The translations under genes were made by a program, and so were the position numbers. This document shows, piece by piece, positions 32,484 to 36,922 of a stretch of 36,922 nucleotides of DNA. The notes under the pieces are model-generated. The model saw only the letters and a list, made by a program, of their open reading frames with translations. It was not told where the DNA came from and searched no databases. The stretch is taken from positions 1-36,922 of the forward strand of contig SVPF01000002.1 of NCBI GenBank assembly GCA_015066005.1. Direction: 5' to 3'. The stretch is from Oscillospiraceae bacterium (GTDB lineage Bacteria; Bacillota; Clostridia; Oscillospirales; Acutalibacteraceae). Within the stretch, counting starts at the first letter, position 1; each line of letters opens with the position of its first letter.

Positions 32484-33742
32484 AGCAAGTTTTTGAAAGC
32501 GATTTCGGCGAAAGCTATATTAAGTGCGAGCACGAATCGGGGCTTAAAATTTACATTCTTGAAAAGCCGCTTTACAATTCGGCTTACGCCATTTTTGGCA
32601 CAAAATACGGCTCGATTGATAACTGCTTTTCGGTAAACGGCGAAAAGGTAGAGGTGCCCGAGGGCATTGCCCACTTTTTAGAGCATAAGCTGTTTGAAAG
32701 TGAGGATGGCGACGCCTTTACCCGCTATGCCGAAACGGGCGCTTATGCAAACGCCTTTACTTCCTTTGACAAAACCTGTTATCTTTTCAGCTGCTCGTCC
32801 CGTTTTTACGACAATTTGGAAATTTTATTAGACTTTGTTCAAAGTCCATATTTTACCGCCGCAACTGTTGAGAAGGAGCAGGGCATTATCGGGCAGGAAA
32901 TAAGAATGTACGATGACAGCCCGGGCTGGCGCGTAATGTTTAATATGCTGCTTGGTATGTATAAAAACCACCCTGTAAGAATTGATATTGCAGGCACGAC
33001 CGACAGCATTGCCGAAATTACCGATGAGCTTTTATACAAGTGCTATAACACGTTTTATAATCCGCAAAATATGTTTTTGTGTATTGCGGGTAACGTTAAC
33101 ACCGAAAAAATTCTTAAAATGGTGGAAAACGGCATTAAGCCTAAGGAAAAATTTGACCTTTGCCGAATTATGCCAACCGAGCCTGATGAGGTTTTACAGC
33201 CCGAAATTGTTCAGGCTTTAGAGGTTGCAACCCCAATGTTTTGCTTTGGCTATAAGGAAAATGCTGACAGTATGCCAACCGTTAAGGAACGCATTTGCAC
33301 CGCTGTGCTGCTTGAAATGATAGCGGGCGATGCTTCACCCCTTTACAAAAGCCTTACCGAGCAGGGTCTTATAAATGATGAATTCAGCTTTGAATATTTT
33401 AACGGCCCCGGTTATTCGGCAGTTATATTCGAGGGCGAATCGAGTAATCCCAAAAAGGTTGCCGATGAAATCAAGGCCGAAATTAACCGCCTTAAAGAAG
33501 AAGGGCTTAATAAAAAGCTTTTCACTGCCATTCGCAGTGGGCTTTACGGCAACGCAATACGCGGCTTTAACAGCATTGAAAATATTGCAATGGGTCTAGT
33601 GGACTGCGCTATGAATGACACCGACCTTTTTGATGATGTTAAGTATTTAAAGGCAATTACCGTTGATGATGTTTACAAGCGCCTTTCAAGGCTTGATGAT
33701 GACAAAACGGTTTTATCGGTAATTGTACCTAAGGAGAAATAA
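32477..33742 (+). CDS. Zinc peptidase of the M16 family (YmfH-like)
   Basis: 421 aa. The inverted zinc motif HFLEH is present (His66, Glu69, His70), with a third ligand probably Glu141 in GIIGQEIRMY. The rest follows the M16B plan, ending with the second lobe. It probably forms a heterodimer with the preceding zinc-less protein, the two chambers closing on a peptide. GGAGG lies 6 nt before the ATG inside the upstream gene. No signal peptide, so cytoplasmic. Physiological substrates of this clostridial pair are not known to me. Confidence 0.88.
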   Translation: MLKQVFESDFGESYIKCEHESGLKIYILEKPLYNSAYAIFGTKYGSIDNCFSVNGEKVEVPEGIAHFLEHKLFESEDGDAFTRYAETGAYANAFTSFDKTCYLFSCSSRFYDNLEILLDFVQSPYFTAATVEKEQGIIGQEIRMYDDSPGWRVMFNMLLGMYKNHPVRIDIAGTTDSIAEITDELLYKCYNTFYNPQNMFLCIAGNVNTEKILKMVENGIKPKEKFDLCRIMPTEPDEVLQPEIVQALEVATPMFCFGYKENADSMPTVKERICTAVLLEMIAGDASPLYKSLTEQGLINDEFSFEYFNGPGYSAVIFEGESSNPKKVADEIKAEINRLKEEGLNKKLFTAIRSGLYGNAIRGFNSIENIAMGLVDCAMNDTDLFDDVKYLKAITVDDVYKRLSRLDDDKTVLSVIVPKEK

Positions 33743-33745
33743 TAA

Positions 33746-34672
33746 ATGAGCTATGATGTTACAATTTTTGGTATAGATATTACTTTAAAGCCCGTTGCAT
33801 TCACTTTACCGATTGGTGACGGCTGGGATGTTTATTGGTACGGCATTATAATTGCAATAGGCTTTTTGGGTGCCCTTATTTACGCTTATACAAATTATAA
33901 ACGCTTTAACTTAAATATCGACCGTGCGCTTGACGTTGTGCTTGTAACCACACCTGTGGCAATTTTGTGCGCAAGGGCCTATTACGTTATTTTTGACGGC
34001 GAAAAGCTTGAAAGCATTGGTGACTTTTTTGGTTTTGGTAATTCGTCGGGCTTTGCAGGGCTTGGCATTTACGGTGGTGTTATAGGCGCCTTTGTTACGG
34101 GCTTTTTAATGTGCAAAATCCGCAAGGTTAAAATTGGCGATATGTTTGACATCGCCGCCCTTGGCTTTTTAATCGGTCAGGGTGTGGGCCGTTGGGGCAA
34201 CTTTATAAATCAGGAAGCCTACGGCGCGTTTACAGGCAGTGACTGGTGGGGTATGCAAAGTGACATTACTGTTATGGAAATGGGTCACGGCATGGTGCAC
34301 CCCTGCTTTTTGTATGAATCTATCTGGTGCCTTACCGGCTTTGTGGTAATTCACTTCTTAAGCAAAAAGCGTAAATTCAGCGGTGAGGTATTTTTAATGT
34401 ATCTCGCGTGGTACGGCTTTGGTCGCGCTATAATTGAAACACTTCGTACCGATAGCTTAATGATAGGTCCCTTTAAGGTATCTCTCTTGCTTGGTATTTT
34501 ACTATGTATTGTAAGTGTTACTTTAATTGTTATTATTCGCAAAAAGCTAAAGGAAAAAGAAGCTGTTTATGAAAGCGTATTTTCTGATGAAGCTGAAGAG
34601 GCATTTGAGGAGGATATAGCGATTGAAGAATCTGAAATAGAAGAGGTTGAAGATAATGTACAAGCTGATTGA
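33746..34672 (+). CDS. lgt: Prolipoprotein diacylglyceryl transferase
   Basis: 308 aa. Lgt adds diacylglycerol from phosphatidylglycerol to the Cys of lipoprotein signal peptides, so it acts on the lipoproteins encoded at 6405 and 21787. The signature GVGRWGNFINQEAYG spans about residues 146-160, with essential Arg149, and HPCFLYES follows. About seven membrane helices are visible, starting YWYGIIIAIGFLGAL. The last 40 residues (EAVYESVFSDEAEEAFEED...) form an unusually acidic cytoplasmic tail. AAGGAG is 8 nt upstream. The 3' end overlaps folD by 17 nt. Confidence 0.95.
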   Translation: MSYDVTIFGIDITLKPVAFTLPIGDGWDVYWYGIIIAIGFLGALIYAYTNYKRFNLNIDRALDVVLVTTPVAILCARAYYVIFDGEKLESIGDFFGFGNSSGFAGLGIYGGVIGAFVTGFLMCKIRKVKIGDMFDIAALGFLIGQGVGRWGNFINQEAYGAFTGSDWWGMQSDITVMEMGHGMVHPCFLYESIWCLTGFVVIHFLSKKRKFSGEVFLMYLAWYGFGRAIIETLRTDSLMIGPFKVSLLLGILLCIVSVTLIVIIRKKLKEKEAVYESVFSDEAEEAFEEDIAIEESEIEEVEDNVQAD

Positions 34673-35507
34673 CGGTAAGGTTATATCTGCCGCAGTTAAA
34701 GAACGGGTTAAAAACGAGGTTGCCGCTTTAAAGGAAAAGGGCATTACAACAGGTCTTGCGGTTATAATTGTTGGTGAGGACCCCGCATCGAAGGTGTATG
34801 TAAACAATAAGAAAAAGGCTTGCGAGGCGCTCGGCATAATTTCGGAAGAGTATGCCTTACCCGAAAACACCACACAGGAAGAATTATTGTCTCTTATTGA
34901 TACATTAAATAAAAAAGAAAGCATTAACGGCATTTTGTGCCAGCTACCACTTCCCAAGCATTTAGATGAGGGCGCTGTTATAAATGCTATTTTACCCGAA
35001 AAGGATGTTGATGCTTTTCACCCCGTTAACGTTGGTAAAATTATGCAAGGCGATTATGATTTTGTGCCCTGCACCCCTGCAGGTATTATGGAAATGCTCG
35101 ATTATGAGGGTATTGAAATTACGGGTAAAACCTGTGTTGTAATTGGCCGCAGTAATATTGTTGGCAAGCCAATGTCAATGCTTCTACTACACAAAAACGG
35201 CACGGTTACCATTTGCCATTCGAAAACCCAAAACCTTAAGGACGTTTGCAAAAATGCCGATATTTTGGTAGCGGCAGTTGGCAGACCGAATTTTGTAACT
35301 AATGATATGGTTAAGGATGGCGCAGTTGTTATTGACGTTGGTATTAACCGTGTTGACGGCAAATTGGTTGGCGATGTTAATTTCGGTGATGTGTGCGAAA
35401 AGGCTTCATATATAACCCCCGTACCCGGCGGTGTTGGACCTATGACTATTGCCATGCTTATGCAAAACACACTTACCGCCGCCAAAAAACAAAACAAGGT
35501 GATTTAA
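34656..35507 (+). CDS. folD: Methylenetetrahydrofolate dehydrogenase/cyclohydrolase
   Basis: 283 aa. This bifunctional enzyme interconverts 5,10-methylene- and 10-formyl-tetrahydrofolate with NADP. Family landmarks are YVNNKKKACEALG with catalytic Lys52, CQLPLPKHLD, GRSNIVGKPMSMLLL (cofactor loop), PGGVGPMTIAML near the end. The start at 34656 has AGAGG upstream; an in-frame TTG at 34647 has none. It is translationally coupled to lgt by a 17-nt overlap and followed by the next gene after 1 nt. Confidence 0.96.
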   Translation: MYKLIDGKVISAAVKERVKNEVAALKEKGITTGLAVIIVGEDPASKVYVNNKKKACEALGIISEEYALPENTTQEELLSLIDTLNKKESINGILCQLPLPKHLDEGAVINAILPEKDVDAFHPVNVGKIMQGDYDFVPCTPAGIMEMLDYEGIEITGKTCVVIGRSNIVGKPMSMLLLHKNGTVTICHSKTQNLKDVCKNADILVAAVGRPNFVTNDMVKDGAVVIDVGINRVDGKLVGDVNFGDVCEKASYITPVPGGVGPMTIAMLMQNTLTAAKKQNKVI

Positions 35508-35508
35508 A

Positions 35509-36153
35509 TTGCTTAAAAAATTACTTATAGCGGTTACGGTTCTTACTGTAATGCTTGTAAGCGTTGTTTCCGCCTTAGAAATCGGGGACGATTTTTACCT
35601 TTACGGCAGGGACAATAAAAAGCTTGCCGCCGCACTTTCAATGAGTGAGGCTGAGGTTACGGCTTATTGTAAGGAAAACTACATAACCTTACTGGCGGTA
35701 AATGCCGATAATACAAAGCAGATTCGTGAAACCACCCGCGAAACTGAATTTTCTAAAACGGTTAATAACCTTGCGGTACTAAGTGATAGCGAAATAGCTG
35801 ACCTTACCTACCAGCTTTGCGGAATTGAAAACGTAAAGGGAAGGGTTATTGAAAAGGATTCTTATAAATACCTGAAAATAGAGGTTAAAAGTAAGGATAG
35901 CGGCGGCGAATATATTTTAACCCAGTATATTACCGTTAAGGGTGGCAAGTCGGTTGTGTTAAGCTTTTACACATCGGGTGGAAAGGACACCTCTTATACT
36001 GCGGATATTTTCAATTCACAGTTTAGTAATACCTCAGCTACAAAGGGCTGGCTTACTGCTGCTTTGGCTGTACTTCTTCTTATTTGCGCTACGCTGTCGC
36101 TTATGATAGTGCGTGACCTTAAAGCACCGAAAAGGGAAGAAATTGAAGATTAG
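35509..36153 (+). CDS. Secreted, membrane-anchored protein of unknown function
   Basis: 214 aa. Signal peptide (1-22, ending VVSA), an extracytoplasmic part (about 23-178), one C-terminal membrane helix (about 179-202) and a charged cytoplasmic tail (RDLKAPKREEIED), so a type I membrane protein. The outer part holds beta-strands such as KYLKIEVKSKD and YILTQYITVKGGKSVVLSFYTSGG. No enzyme motif is recognised. The start is TTG with AAGGTG 8 nt upstream. It is the last gene of the M16-lgt-folD run. Its stop is 2 nt before a TIR element. Confidence 0.8.
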   Translation: MLKKLLIAVTVLTVMLVSVVSALEIGDDFYLYGRDNKKLAAALSMSEAEVTAYCKENYITLLAVNADNTKQIRETTRETEFSKTVNNLAVLSDSEIADLTYQLCGIENVKGRVIEKDSYKYLKIEVKSKDSGGEYILTQYITVKGGKSVVLSFYTSGGKDTSYTADIFNSQFSNTSATKGWLTAALAVLLLICATLSLMIVRDLKAPKREEIED

Positions 36154-36155
36154 TT

Positions 36156-36472
36156 AAATTGGGGTTTATCGCTTACGCGAAATGCGTAATTCGGAATGCG
36201 TAATTCGGAATTAACGAACAATTAAAATTATATATTCGTAGGGGCGAACTGTGTTCGCCCGCTTGCATCCACATTTTTTACGGGCGAACACAGTTCGCCC
36301 CTACGGGTTATATTAGTGAATATAGTATAATTTTATCGGACTCGGTTGTATTGGTGGCACATTGTAGGGAAGGGCCTTGGTCCTTCCGTTTAATCAATGT
36401 TTTTTACGGCAGGAGCAAGCCCCTGCCCTACAGTATCAGTAAAAATTCATCTTGCCCGATAAACTATAATTT
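36156..36472. repeat. Complete intergenic TIR element, copy 3 (317 bp)
   Basis: The left end AAATTGGGGTTTATCGC and the right end CCGATAAACTATAATTT are inverted. The body has an ATGCGTAATTCGG pair (36180-36213, the inverse of the GAATTACGCATT block of the other copies), GTAGGGGCGAACTGTGTTCG facing CGAACACAGTTCGCCCCTAC (36237-36304), then a second unit of the same design, GTAGGGAAGGGCC facing CCCCTGCCCTAC (36364-36432). No real ORF is seen in it. Confidence 0.72.
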
Positions 36473-36515
36473 GAAAATATTCAGTTATGTGATTCGTGCT
36501 ATTAAGGAGAATAAT

Positions 36516-36764
36516 ATGTGTAGTAATGAGGATTGGCGTTTGTTCGGCCAAGAAAAATATTTGCAAAATGAAACGTTGACCTTTAAAAAGTGGACGCCTC
36601 GTCATAAGGATAACGACCACGACCATTGTGCGTTTTGTTTTGAAAAAATATCCGATATTCAAAACACGTTAAATTATGGTTATGTAACAACAAATGGCCA
36701 AACTTGGATTTGCGAAAAATGTTTCAATGATTTTAAAGAAAAATTTAATTGGCAAGTGAAATAA
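36516..36764 (+). CDS. Small protein with CxxC pairs (zinc-binding-like)
   Basis: 82 aa. A compact acidic protein beginning MCSNEDWRLFGQEKYL with two CxxC pairs, HCAFC (about 48-52) and CEKC (about 68-71), spaced as a zinc ribbon, and ending CFNDFKEKFNWQVK. Similar small DHDHC-type proteins occur widely in Clostridia in my memory, but I know no function. AAGGAG is 7 nt before the ATG, which decides the start; the longer frame reaching to 36351 runs through the TIR element and is not credible. Confidence 0.7.
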   Translation: MCSNEDWRLFGQEKYLQNETLTFKKWTPRHKDNDHDHCAFCFEKISDIQNTLNYGYVTTNGQTWICEKCFNDFKEKFNWQVK

Positions 36765-36777
36765 TTTTTTGTGCAAA

Positions 36778-36803
36778 AAACGCACCTGTAATCAGGTGCG
36801 TTT
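36778..36803. terminator. Bidirectional terminator
   Basis: AAACGCACCTG/CAGGTGCGTTT, an 11-bp stem with a TAAT loop, T-runs on both sides, shared by the convergent genes 36516 and 36809. Confidence 0.88.
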
Positions 36804-36808
36804 AATTT

Positions 36809-36922
36809 TTAATTGGTTTCAATTTTTCCGTGCTTTTCTTCGTATTTCTCAATAGCGTCGCGTATAAGAATTAAAATCTGACTGTTTGCGCTTCGGCCTT
36901 CATAATCGGCAACAATATGCAA
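36809..36922 (-). CDS. C-terminal part of a ribbon-helix-helix (Arc-like) protein
   Basis: Only the last 37 residues are in the window (start lies beyond the right edge). They read ADYEGRSANSQILILIRDAI then EKYEEKHGKIETN. The pattern GRSANSQILxLIRxxIxxYE is that of Arc/CopG-family DNA-binding proteins, second helix and tail. Function is probably transcription regulation, perhaps an antitoxin; the rest is not visible. Confidence 0.6.
   Translation of the reverse strand: MHIVADYEGRSANSQILILIRDAIEKYEEKHGKIETN

Noticed and set aside
36243-36255. GAAC-TGT-GTTC resembling a LexA box
   Set aside because: The half-sites are 3 nt apart instead of 4 and belong to the GTAGGGGC hairpin of the TIR element.
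36351-36515. N-terminal extension of the small Cys-rich protein
   Set aside because: It lies within the TIR element, while AAGGAG before the ATG at 36516 marks the real start.

Overview
The window looks like a chromosomal segment of an anaerobic, low-GC, Gram-positive gut-type bacterium of the class Clostridia, probably Oscillospirales/Ruminococcaceae-like. This is inferred from gene order (DUF1385-prmC-recA-recX-rimO-pgsA, a paired M16 peptidase operon followed by lgt and folD), strong GGAGG ribosome-binding sites, frequent TTG/GTG starts, sigma-A promoters, and an LCP cell-wall ligase. No rRNA, tRNA, CRISPR array, integrase or transposase gene was seen.

Layout. 1-3.5 kb: end of a repeat element, then two minus-strand genes, a GH94 glycoside phosphorylase and an alpha/beta-hydrolase esterase, each with its own TTGATT-N17-TATAAT promoter next to a palindrome. 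3.6-5.7 kb: two divergent perfect-consensus promoters. The leftward one drives a 61-aa membrane protein and is overlapped by a LexA (SOS) box. The rightward one drives a RiPP-like cassette: a 37-aa acidic peptide, an internal terminator, an HPr-kinase-like protein, a PqqD-type carrier and an S24/S26 signal-peptidase-like protein. 5.7-6.4 kb: a gene-free stretch of hairpin-rich repeats. 6.4-21.4 kb: a long, tightly packed plus-strand run of core genes (lipoprotein, two-component system, DUF1385, prmC, recA, recX, rimO, pgsA, cysE, cysS, a tRNA methyltransferase, rsmI, LCP ligase, a small Cys-rich protein, plsC), many translationally coupled.

21.45-24.53 kb: an AT-richer island (lipoprotein, phage-type lysozyme, DUF1906 glycosidase-like protein) bounded by two near-identical ~45-bp copies of the 3' end of the neighbouring GH13 gene, as if inserted there. 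24.5-30.8 kb: minus-strand GH13 amylase-type enzyme and glycogen phosphorylase, a small membrane protein, and cardiolipin synthase. 31.2-36.2 kb: plus-strand M16 peptidase pair, lgt, folD and a membrane protein. The window ends with a Cys-rich small protein and the C-terminus of a ribbon-helix-helix protein.

Three copies of one intergenic element (shared terminal inverted repeats, consensus AAATTRKRGTTTATCG) lie at 1-277, 30865-31111 and 36156-36472. The best candidates for a new system are the radical-SAM-less RiPP-like cassette with its divergently transcribed SOS-controlled membrane protein, and the island in the GH13 3' end.
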